DNA of 64,000 bases, from assembly GCA_947652605.1 (NCBI GenBank), contig OX393579.1, forward strand, positions 42,538,970-42,602,969, given 5' to 3'. The position numbers and the translations under genes were made by a program. Below are positions 55,251 through 64,000 of the stretch, piece by piece; the stretch's first letter is position 1; every line of letters starts with the position of its first letter. The DNA is from Elmis aenea (taxonomy: Eukaryota > Arthropoda > Insecta > Coleoptera > Elmidae). A model generated the notes under the pieces. That model saw only the letters and a list, made by a program, of their open reading frames with translations, did no database searches and had not been told where the DNA came from.

Positions 55251-56682
55251 AGCATGGGAAATAAATTTGGATGATTTTCGAACATTATAAAGGCCCTGGG
55301 GACTCTTTCACTTTAAGTAACACTGCTTTAAAACTTCCCACTTTTTACCCTGGATATTTTCTATTATAACATTGGCACATTGTTGTGCAGTAGAATCAGA
55401 ATCCCCAATTATATTTTCCGTGCGACGTTTCGTTTTTTAAAACCATCATCAGGTCAATTTTTTCTTATTTACGCTGTATCTGATTTTAACTCCAATTTGT
55501 AGAGCATTTTTTTCTGAAATCGACAATGTATAACACTTGACACTTTTTTGAAACAATTGTTAAAAATGGCAAAAACAAATATTTTATTTAAAACAAATCC
55601 TAATCGACATGGTAAATTATTGTCTTTGTCCTTTTTTCCTTAGAAGCACGTAAGTAAACCGCATGAAATTACTATTAAAGGGATTTAATAAAAAAAATAG
55701 GTATGAATAAATATGTTAGGAATGCATTAACATTGTTCACTTATTAGCAAATATTTTTAGAATATTTTCTTTGGTTAAGTAATAAATTTCTGTAAAATGT
55801 GTATTTAATCCTTATTTGGCATACAATTATTTGTAACAAAATTTTCGTAATCAAATAATATGTGTTCATAGTTTACAAAAAACGTCCAGAAATCTGTTTA
55901 CGCTTTTTGCTTATTAGAAGTCATTAACGCAGATGAAAGGCATAACTGGTTTTTTAATAAAATATAATTTACATTTTCTACGAATCACTAGTACCTAACT
56001 TTACAAGTTAAAAAAAAAGTCTAGCGTAACGAATAATAATCTGTAACAAAAAACAAACTCATTTAAAAAGTTTTGCTTGCACAAGCTAAACAACTACAAA
56101 ACTGTCAGAATTTGAGAGATACCGCTTTTGTAAAAAAGTTCTGTATTACTTATTACATTGTACAATATGTCTACAACAGCAGACCATAAACAACTACTTG
56201 ACATGAATTTCACGCAAAAAGTTAATACCCGGACTATATAAATGTCAATTACTACGTTAATTACCATGTATGTGATCTTAATCATGCTGTGAAATATAAT
56301 ACCTCGTTATACTATAAATCGATGGTAACTACATAATATTATAGATTCAAAATCGAAAATTCAAAAACGTTCTTACAGATTAATCAACGCTAAGATAATA
56401 ATAGTTTCAAACTAAAATTACCTGCGGGTGTAGTAATACCTAAATATGAAATATTCTGCTGTTCGTAGCATAAGATAAATGTAAATTTTACTACAGGGAA
56501 AAAATGATATTTGTATAATAACAGGAAAACGCAATATTTAAAACATCGACAATTTAAAATTGAGATAAAATCATTTGCGTATAAATATAACGTTGATCTA
56601 ATCGAAAATTCTTGTATAATGTTCAGAAGACATTCCGCTGGTAAGTTTTTACATTAAGTTTAAAATTAATTTTTAGATATTC
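55251..56682. other. AT-rich DNA; contains a CTGATGA...CGAAACGTC motif (minus strand)
   Basis: On the minus strand at about 55420-55455, CTGATGATGGTTTT is followed by AAAAAACGAAACGTCGC. This resembles the core strings of a hammerhead ribozyme, with an AT stem between them. Nothing else was recognised; the rest is AT-rich. Confidence 0.4.
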
Positions 56683-57720
56683 TACAGGGTGGTCCACTTT
56701 TTAGTAGCAGGACTTTAACAGTCGATAGAAAAACTTATTTTAAAGCGAATATTCCATATCAACATATATCCAAAAACGCTACATTTTAAAGATACAGGGT
56801 GTTGAAATTTTCGAAAAAATATCGATAATGTTTAACCGTTTCTCAACCAGTAGAGATATTTAAACCAAATTTGATATACAGCACCACCTTACAGATAACC
56901 ACAATCGGTGAAAATTTCAAGTTCCACAAGCAACCAGTAGCGGAGTTGTGGGAGTTCAGTTTCATTAAATTTTATAAAAAACTAGTACGGTCCTGTTTAA
57001 AAACCTGAACTTGTTTTTGGGTAAAACATTTTATTCTAAACAAAAATTGTTCCCTGACTTTTTTGGTATCTGCCACCGTTTGGCGCGAAATTTGATTTAT
57101 TTTTCCATTTCCGCGAAAAATGTGCTCCTACATTCGATCTATAAGTATAGCTAATACTCGTAATAAAGAAGTAATTACCGATTTTTGCAGTTTTTAATAA
57201 CAGAACATACTAATAATGAGGTAAGAAGTTCCGCTATATTAACGATCAAAGAGCGTTTACTCTGCAAGTTGCAGTTTTCTGCTTTTCGTTATACATATTT
57301 TTGATCGAACTTAGGAGCAAAGTTTTCGCGAAAATAGTAAAATAAATCAAATTCCGCGCCAAACGGTTTTGTTTAGAAAAAAAAGTTTCTACCCAAAAAC
57401 AAGTTCGAGTTTGATTTTAAACAGGACCTTACTAGTTTTTTATAAAATTTATTGAAACTGAACCCCCACTATTCCGCCACTGGTTGCTTGTGGGACTTGA
57501 AATTTTTACTGATTTTGGTAACCTGTAAGGTGGTGCTGTATACCAAATTTGGTTTAAACATATCTACTGGTTGAGAAACGGTTAAACAATATCGTTATTT
57601 TTTCGAAAATTTCAACACCCTGTATCTTTAAAATGAAGCGTTGATATGGAATATTCGCTTTAAAATAAGTTTTCCTATCGACTGTTACAGTCCTGCTTCT
57701 TAAAAGTGGACCACCCTGTA
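56683..57720. mobile_element. Foldback element I, related to C
   Basis: TACAGGGTGGTCCACTTTTT at 56683 is mirrored by AAGTGGACCACCCTGTA ending at 57720. An inner terminus-like pair, TACAGGGTGTTGAAATTTTC near 56796 and its mirror near 57612, lies ~110 bp in from each end, as in foldback C. The arms share CACCGTTTGGCGCGAAATT with C. No coding sequence. The right end directly abuts a mariner transposase pseudogene. Confidence 0.8.
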
Positions 57721-57724
57721 TATC

Positions 57725-58470
57725 TTCAGACTTGGTTTTTCAAGTAACACCACAAAAAAAAATCAAGTGTTGTCAAGTCTGGCGAACGTGGGGACCATTC
57801 AATAACCCCTCTTTGTCATATTCACCTGTTTAAAAATACTTCATTGGGAAAAATTTTAATTTCCTACTAAAATACGGTGGCGCCCCATCTTGCTAATACC
57901 ACATACTATTTATGTTTTGAAAAATAGCCAGCATTGCGCTTATTATTTTCAATTTTAAAAGTTTAAGTATTATTCGGCTTTTAATATTCCATTTATAAAT
58001 AATAAATCCCTTAAGGTGTTGACTGACTAGGCATTTCTGCTCAAGCGCGAATTTTTTCAGGACGTCAAGTACGATGTTCAATCATCCAATAGAGATTATT
58101 ATCAGACCCATTTGGAAAATGTTGACTATTTACACTTTCGTTTAGGCAGAGAGTAACTTTATCATTCAAAATATAATTTTACCAACAAAACAAGCATTTT
58201 TGTTACTGATTCAAATAAGTAGAATTAGCTTTGTAAGGCTGACTTTTTTAAATGAGCACTTACATCCAGTTTCACAACAATTATTTCGCAGATGGATGCG
58301 GTTCATCCACAACTGCTTCTGTCACAGGCGCCAAGTTTTTTTTTATTTTAGTAGTAGCAGATTAAGGAAGACCGAACCTATTTTTTGCTTTTTAACATTA
58401 CCAATCTCTGCAACCCTTTTAAAAGTTTTACACACAACGGATTTTGTGGATGGAGAATAGTCTAGGTCAG
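57725..58470 (-). pseudogene. DUF4817-type mariner transposase relict
   Basis: Reading the minus strand across frames, the order is as follows. TKSVVCKTFKRVAEIGNV near 58450 is the first helix-turn-helix end. NDKVTLCLNESVN near 58170-58130 is the first catalytic block, normally S-D-E. SDNNLYWMIEHRT follows. GFIIYKWNIKSR and then LLKLKIISAMLAI come next. QDGAPPYF near 57890 is the second catalytic aspartate. A W-x-G-P-x-x-S-P-D-L-T region, then LDFFLW, then YLKNQ, is the third block near 57790-57740. Several frameshifts and stops separate the pieces. About two thirds of the protein is traceable. The coding sequence runs up to the right end of foldback I. Confidence 0.75.
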
Positions 58471-59108
58471 GACTTTTTAAACTTTTTTCACTTGCTAGTT
58501 GCTACCCAAGAAAATTTTACGCGACTCCGGGTATGGAGGTATATAAAATAGGAAGACGAATGAAAAAACTTACTGATAATAATAAACCATTAAAATGAAC
58601 TTTAAAAAAAAAAACCTTAGTATACATACGAATATAATAATTTGACGATTTGTTAAAGACTAAAACTTGACATACTAATAGGATGGTTGTGATTGTTATT
58701 TTTATATAAGGAAAGTTTGGCTGCCTATTTGGTACTGCAGGACACAGTGCATCTTTTGTAGAGTTAACCGACATTTTGATTAAATAATCGTGAAGGCTGA
58801 AAACGATGATTCGCATAAATATGTAGTACAAAATGGCAGAAGCATGTTTTAGGCTATTTCAGAAAGTCTTGCAATTTCTCTCGTTTTTCAAGCCAAAATT
58901 ATAACGATATTTTTGGGAAATATAAGTTTTAAACCTTTGTCGCTCGATAACTCGGCTCATTCTTCCTGAGATTTAATTGGTCAATGACGGACGTTTTTCA
59001 TTTTAATTCAGTATGGTTTATAAATACAACCATTTTTTTTTAAATTCGAATTTGAAGGAAGTTATTTTTAAAATTTTGCCTCTAGACACATTAAACTGTA
59101 ATTCTTAC
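58471..59108. other. Possible hAT-like end, otherwise nothing recognised
   Basis: CAGGACTTTTTAAACTTTTT near 58469, followed by GCGACTCCGGGTATGG, resembles a hAT terminus, but no right end was found. Frame 58517-58831 has no known motif. Confidence 0.35.
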
Positions 59109-59789
59109 GGGTCTAGGAACATTCTTCGCCCACAATTCTTCGCCTCCACAATTCTTCGCCTACACAATCCTTCGCCGCCACAATTCTTCGCCGCCACAAT
59201 TCTTCGCCGCCACAATTTTTCGCCGCATACAAGCATATCACAAATTTTACATTAGGTTAGGTTAGGTTAGGTTCATTCATAATGTAATTTTTACAGATTA
59301 TATTACATTAGCCTAAAGTTGTTTCTTACATATCAATACTTCTTCTTTTAATATTATGTTTAAAAATTGCTACATAAATAGCGTATTTTGCGATTTTTAA
59401 TCTTGTTTATGTTATTATAGTATGAATAAAAATTAAGTTAAATTAAACTAACCTAACCTAACCTAATGTAAAATAATCTGTAAAAATTACGTTATAAATA
59501 AAAACAATCACATTTACAAACAAAATTTGTGATATGCGGTGAAAAATTGTAGCGGCGAAGGATTGTGGCGGCGAAGAATTGTGGCGGCGAAGAATTGTGT
59601 AGGCGAAGAATTGTGGAGGCGAAGAATTGTGGGCGAAGAATTGTGGAAGCAAAGAATTGTGGGCGGAGAATTGTGGCGGCGAAGAATTGTGTAGGCGAAG
59701 AATTGTGGAGGCGAAGAATTGTGGAGGCGAAGAATTGCGGGCGAAGAATTGTGGGCGAAAAATTGTGGGCGAAGAATGTTCCGGACACG
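59109..59789. mobile_element. Palindromic element made of inverted 16-bp minisatellites enclosing TTAGG arrays
   Basis: GGAACATTCTTCGCCCACAA at 59116 is mirrored exactly by TTGTGGGCGAAGAATGTTCC ending at 59782. Outer bases also pair partly (GTC..GGAAC / GTTCC..GAC). About six units of CGCCGCCACAATTCTT lie on the left and about fourteen inverted units on the right. The centre holds (TTAGG)4 at 59252-59271 and its complement (CCTAA)n at 59448-59466. Possible 9-bp duplications AATTCTTAC (59100-59108) and AATTCTGAC (59790-59798) flank it with one mismatch. Long frames here encode only the repeat and are not genes. Confidence 0.7.
59252..59271 (+). repeat. Interstitial telomere-type repeat (TTAGG)4
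   Basis: Four perfect TTAGG units, followed by TT. TTAGG is the common insect telomere repeat. The inverted (CCTAA)n lies at 59448-59466 in the same palindrome. Confidence 0.8.
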
Positions 59790-61414
59790 AATTCTGACAA
59801 CTAAATTTCAAAAAGATTATTTTCAATTATAAAAACATCTGTAGCTGTTACGGTTTGTAAAGAATCATTTATTACTCTATTCTCCAATATGTTAACTTAT
59901 TAACAAACATTGATTGTGGAAGATAATTATGTTACAATTATTTCCTTAAAGCAACATATTTAAATCACTGAGTTATCCAAAAATGTCTAGCGAACAATAC
60001 AGTTTTTCATCAATATCAAATTAGCCTTGAATTTTTTTTTTTTCAAAAACGAAAGCTTTGCTTTATTTCTCTATGAAGTAGGTAACTTTTGTCCCATTTG
60101 ACCAACCTTGTATCTATTACGGTTTAAAAGTTACCCATGGTGAGCCTCGAATTCTGGACACACTGTATACTAACTGGCGAGTAGAATGGAGTGGGGGTAA
60201 CGCGTGATATACATGCTATTGGGGCTTACCAGCTAATGTATTATTATTTCTAGTGTTTTACTTTCTGTTCTATTTTAAAAATACTATTGACCTTTTTTGA
60301 ATGTAAATGGATGAAAATGAATCAAAATAAAAACAAAAATTGTGTACAATATTTATATTTTTTTCGTTTACCTCAGAGCGATAAAACCGAAATAAAGGTT
60401 TGGAACATTCTACGCTGGATTTGACTATTTTTGATTGGAAAATAAATTTCATGGTCATTGAATAAATTGGTAATTTGGACAGAGCGAAGAAATTAAGATA
60501 TAAATAGATATATAAAAATACCGGTAATAGTTTTAAACATAAATAATACTGTTGCTTGAGTATTTACAGGTAATGTAGTTATTTTACCACCGTTAATAGT
60601 GAAAATTTTGGTAACATTTATCGCTACAGCCCCTCCATTACAAATTCTTTCGAGCCGCCAGTGTTTTTAAAAGAGAAAATGAATTTATCACGTTAAAAAA
60701 TAATTGCGATTAACCTGTATGTAGACCTTGTGAGGTTTCAGAGGTGTAAATAAACCAAACGTTCCTTGTTATGAACATTAATGGTAACGATCCCTTTGAA
60801 AATTTAATATTAACTTCACGGCTTCACCATAACCTCAGGGTAATGCCTGTTTAACTAAATCAAAGCTAAATAAGGTTATTTGTTGTGGCAGAGTGTATGA
60901 ATTACTGAATTAAATTTATGTTTTACGAGGTAAATTCGTCGCTAAAGAATTTGTTACATTGGTTATCTTTATTTTTTAAGTAACAAAATATTATTCCGCA
61001 AATGGATTATGGCGAGAGAAATATGAAAAGAAACTATACACATAAATCAAAAAGTTTTTACAAAGAATATTTAAATTTATGTGTTTTCTCATATTTATAC
61101 AAAAAGAGTACGTTTAAGAAACAAGATACAAAGTACTAACATTATTCAAAGCCAAAGGAATCTTTTAAAATTTAAAGAAAATGTAGAATAAATCTTTTGC
61201 AGTTCGAAAAACAACCTAAAAAATTTCAGAAAAATCGACTTGGCCATGAAAAACAAAAACAATTCTATATACCACGTGCGCCAGTAAAGCGGGCGATTAT
61301 GAATACGCCATTAGGAAAATACACTCCTATTAATTTATTGATTTCACATTTACCCCATGAAAATACAATCCTTAGAATTATTTAAATATAATCACGAAAA
61401 TTACCTCCAGTTTA
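59790..61414. other. AT-rich DNA, little recognised
   Basis: Near 60118-60172, on the minus strand, TACAGTGTGTCCAGAATTCG followed by GGTAACTTTTAAACCG looks like a single mariner-type end. No partner was found. Frame 61197-61385 has no known motif. Confidence 0.4.
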
Positions 61415-61556
61415 ATGGTGCCTTTCCACGTGAGAGTAAACTACTCTCGATAGCAGCGTCGCCAAGGATACAGCCCCTGAGAGTAACTCGCGATTGGCTG
61501 TATCCTCGGCGACGCTGCTATCGAGAGTAGTTTACTCTCACGTGGAAAGGCCCCAT
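61415..61556. mobile_element. 142-bp GC-rich perfect-arm hairpin MITE
   Basis: ATGGTGCCTTTCCACGTGAG at 61415 is mirrored by CTCACGTGGAAAGGCCCCAT ending at 61556. The ~62-bp arms pair almost perfectly through CTCTCGATAGCAGCGTCG, leaving a loop of about 20 bp. It stands out from the AT-rich surroundings. A minus frame at 61441-61626 is a by-product of the palindrome. Confidence 0.75.
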
Positions 61557-61572
61557 AATACACTCCATAAAG

Positions 61573-61728
61573 GTCCACACACACCGGCGCGGTAGCGGTG
61601 GCGATCGCGGGCGCGGGCGCGATCACGATAATTGGTAACCATGTTACTTACTTACGTAACCAGGTTAATAATTATCGTGATCGCGCCCGCGCCTGCGATC
61701 GCCACCGCGTCGATGTGAGTTGACGCTT
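61573..61728. mobile_element. Second GC-rich hairpin element, 17 bp further on
   Basis: CGCGGTAGCGGTGGCGATCG near 61589 is mirrored by CGATCGCCACCGCG near 61697-61710. GGGCGCGATCACGATAATT pairs with AATTATCGTGATCGCGCCC. The ~65-bp arms enclose a loop with GTAACCATGTTACTTAC. Outer ends pair less well (GGTCCACACACACC / GATGTGAGTTGACG). The core is far richer in G+C than the rest of the window. Confidence 0.7.
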
Positions 61729-61867
61729 AGTCGTGTGCGCAGGTTACACATTACATTGAGTAGCATGGTTACAGAAATTCCAGCCACTGCTTCTCGGATC
61801 CGTTCTTTAAAGTCCTGTAGTTTGCGCGGTGTTGGTGTTTAAAAATGTGATTGTAAGTACCACCAAA

Positions 61868-62010
61868 AGAAGTAATCACACGGGGACAGATGGTGCTCCG
61901 AGCCACACTTCGAGACATTCCATGAATGTTGTGAGGAATTTCTTTGATAATTATGTCATCACGAAAAACGGGGATATTCCATGACCCGCCAGATCTCATT
62001 CTTTTATACA
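61868..62010 (+). pseudogene. Mariner transposase fragment, second and third catalytic region
   Basis: The plus frame encodes TDGAPSHTSRHSMNVVRNFF and then DNYVITKNGDIP, a TGA where W is expected, then PARSHS. This is the second catalytic block (Q-Q-D-G-A-x-x-H-T) and the segment leading to the third block (I-S-R-N-G-D-x-x-W-P-P-R-S-x-D), which is lost. The lineage matches the fragment at 11464-11748. The minus frame 61769-62011 is a shadow of this piece. Confidence 0.7.
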
Positions 62011-62024
62011 TTTATGTTCAAAAT

Positions 62025-62170
62025 GCTCCATTATAAAGGGTGACAATAATCTACATGTGTTGCATTGGCAACTTTGTTATTATAAGAGTTTAATAGTCGG
62101 TTAAATTAGCAAAGTTGGGTAGAATTTCAAGACAAACTAAATACTATTTTAACATTTGACCTATACCTTC
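62025..62170 (-). repeat. Dispersed repeat, inverted relative to 780-920
   Basis: AAAGGGTGACAATAATCTAC at about 62035, then TTATTATAAGAG, then GTCGGTTAAATTAGCAAAG, is the reverse-complement order of 780-920. The outer GGGTGACAATA resembles a mariner-type terminus. Confidence 0.5.
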
Positions 62171-62839
62171 AACTTTTTTAACTATTTTGAAACAACTGGT
62201 GTCAGCCAATTCATGGTAAATAATTCCATAGCCACCTACGTTAAAATATAATTGTGAAATGATTCATGTAGATATTTTTACGTAAAATAAGAAAAAAATA
62301 TTCAGAACGTCATTGCACACTTGATTTTTTAGATATAAGACAAAATAGACTTTTTTAAATGACAACCATAGACAACCAGTTCATTAAAAAGAGATTTTTT
62401 TCTCGTTTCATTGATGTATGTGTTGTTAGGTTTATCTTTAAAAATAAGCAAATTATAGCAATATTATTGTATTTTATTAAGTTTAATCTAAAAAGCAATT
62501 AAAAAAGAAAAACAAAATATCACGTAATCAAGCTAGCTGTACTTAATTTAACACAAAAAATTGAAAATTGTAATAATTTAAGATATTTTTTGAATTTCTT
62601 AATAATTTATGATTTTTCATTTACTTTTTCAAAATTTTGTTTTAAATTTTTTGTTCTGTTCACATTCTCAAAAAAAAAACTTAATCCAAAAAGAGTCGGT
62701 AGTTTTACCGACTCCCAACTCCTCAAAAAGCTCCGTCCCCCGACTCCAGCTCTGACTACATCCCTGCTCAGTACAACCACGCAAGCTTTTGATAACAGTT
62801 TTCGCGAAGTTATCAACTATTGATTCTTGCTTTGCGTTA
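62171..62839. other. No recognised gene; AGTCGG-rich patch at 62695-62770
   Basis: AGAGTCGG...CCGACTCCC and CCCCGACTCCAGCTCTGA lie before CATCCCTG near 62767. On the minus strand that reads CAGGGATGTAGTCAGAGC, which resembles a hAT-type terminus with a GAGTCGG subterminal repeat. No partner end was found. The overlapping frames at 62590-62877 are not supported as genes. Confidence 0.4.
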
Positions 62840-63212
62840 CAGCGGATAGATACTGCCAATATATCCAATAAATGCATTTAAAATTGTAGGCACTTCTGAA
62901 TCACCAGGGACCTATTCCGTTACATGATAATGCAAGAGCCCACACATCGCAAACGACAGTTATGAAACTTAATTAAGTTAATTATGAAATTTTTCAGTAT
63001 CCGCCATATTCACCTGACATCCTCAACAGATTACGACTACCTAAACATCTGGACCACTTCATGGTGGGCAACATTTTTAACAGCGAAGAAGAGATTAAAA
63101 TTGTTAATAATGATTTCACTAATTCTAAAATTCCGATTTTTTCAAAAATGTCATAAATACCACATACAACCTTGTTGATTGTTGGCAGAAGTGTATTAAT
63201 GCAGCTGGAGCC
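62840..63212 (+). pseudogene. Mariner transposase 3' relict, DNARPH/YSPD lineage
   Basis: The plus strand gives a YCQYIQ...MHLKL helix, then PIPLHDNARAHTSQTTVMKL with the second catalytic aspartate. Next is EIFQYPPYSPDI with the third aspartate, then KHLDHFMVGNIFNSEEEIK, and, in a shifted frame, WQKCINAAGA. This is the order of mariner transposases of the L-H-D-N-A-R-P-H type, ending in R-W-Q-K-C-I-x-x-x-G-x-Y. Two stops and one frameshift are present. It is distinct from the W-P-P-R-S-x-D lineage pieces elsewhere in the window. Confidence 0.75.
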
Positions 63213-64000
63213 TAATTATTATTATTTTTTTTTAACTGTCATACACTACAATGTTTACATTTTTTCGTACGAAATCCGACATTTCATATGCACCAACCTG
63301 ACCTGATAATCAAATTAGATCAGCATATAGAAACTAAGAAGTTGGTTCAGTAAAATTATATTAGTTTTTTGATAGCTCTAAAAAATGTAGTAAAAAAAAT
63401 TAAATCTGTTTTTTTAATTGTTTTCTAAATATTTTTCCAAGACGGCTTATGGCAATTTTTAATTTAGATAAAGATTCGGCACCAGCTTAAGCGATTTCAT
63501 AGCTTTTAAGATCAGCGAGATCCCCATGTTAAGCTAAGATTTAGAGACTCCTTTGTCTTAAGGAAAGTCGTTTAGTTTAGAACGTTCTTATAGCTGTCTG
63601 AAAATTCGGCCTCCTTTATACATGCATTTTAGTCCTAGGCTCCACTTCTGTAATAGATTTCATAGTTATTCACGCTAACACAATTTTTAATATTCACCGC
63701 TAAAAGGCCTTAAAATGCAACACTAAACAAAGATTAATTTAGCGTTGATACGAACATATTAACGCTTGAGGTATTATTCGTAACGCGACAATGTATTTTG
63801 TACTAGTCAAGAACATAATTTAAATTTAAACCCAAAAAGGGTGTTCACCTTTAGTACTACATTTAATACGGTTACGGTATTATATGGTCTCACACAGTGT
63901 TTTAGACTTGAGGTTAAAATTTTGTTGTACTTGCAGTATTTAATTTAAATAAATATTTACAAAACGTCTCAAGACAGCTGTGTGTTGCTTAATCAAAACA
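63213..64000. other. AT-rich DNA, nothing recognised
   Basis: No feature seen after the mariner relict. Confidence 0.5.

Noticed and set aside
59109..59789. Regularly spaced short repeats that might suggest a CRISPR array.
   Set aside because: The repeats are contiguous with only a few variable bases, are inverted in the second half, and lie in a eukaryotic transposon context with no cas genes.
59458..59826. Long overlapping frames on both strands encoding repetitive FFAxTILRRHN-like peptides.
   Set aside because: They are direct translations of the 16-bp minisatellite, with no other coding evidence.
61769..62011. An 80-residue minus-strand frame that looks like a compact exon.
   Set aside because: The plus strand of the same interval encodes a recognisable mariner transposase segment, so the minus frame is a shadow.

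Overview
This is an AT-rich eukaryotic intergenic or intronic window from an animal, most likely an insect. The evidence is several Tc1/mariner lineages (including the type with a DUF4817-like N-terminal helix-turn-helix domain), hAT, piggyBac and pogo elements, non-LTR retrotransposon fragments (one ending in an I-factor-like AAT tail), and a short array of the insect telomere-type repeat TTAGG. I cannot name the species; a beetle or another insect with a repeat-rich genome would fit. There is no operon, no CRISPR array, no tRNA or rRNA and no intact host gene. One short terminal-exon candidate (21364-21418) is weakly supported.

The window is a transposon graveyard. About ten large foldback (palindromic) elements with ends like TACAGGGTG...CACCCTGTA fill much of it: 1719-3556, 10218-11393, 15228-16301, 19258-20802, 35373-36009, 41478-42622, 47457-49326, 49426-50395, 52965-54872 and 56683-57720. 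Single-arm relics lie at 297-720, 13845-14195, 22125-22470, 44478-45090 and 45988 onward. Six hAT-type elements have recognisable ends, and five of them enclose such a foldback or arm. Their 8-bp target duplications are perfect in three (15093-16411, 36732-38541, 45703-46955) and 7/8 in three (13715-14893, 26671-27922, 35158-36092). Two piggyBac-like elements with TTAA duplications (17065-17867, 32059-33020) and a pogo-like element (51029-52276) carry fragments of transposase C-termini.

The coding remains are all broken. Mariner transposase pieces lie at 6864-7404, 11464-11748, 33025-33330, 47121-47268, 48094-48540, 53788-54123, 54970-55250, 57725-58470, 61868-62010 and 62840-63212. A Tc1-like tail is at about 18470-18670. 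Non-LTR retrotransposon 3' fragments lie at 4876-5821, 8779-9320, 31057-31203 and 43503-44160.

The most interesting pattern is in the foldbacks themselves. The one at 47457-49326 has the N-terminal half of a mariner transposase in and around its loop. The one at 52965-54872 has the C-terminal catalytic end in its loop, with the tail duplicated in both arms. This suggests the large palindromes arise by inverted duplication of one end of a mariner, and that hAT elements may then carry them about. Other striking structures are an inverted 16-bp minisatellite enclosing TTAGG arrays (59109-59789) and two adjacent GC-rich hairpins (61415-61556, 61573-61728).
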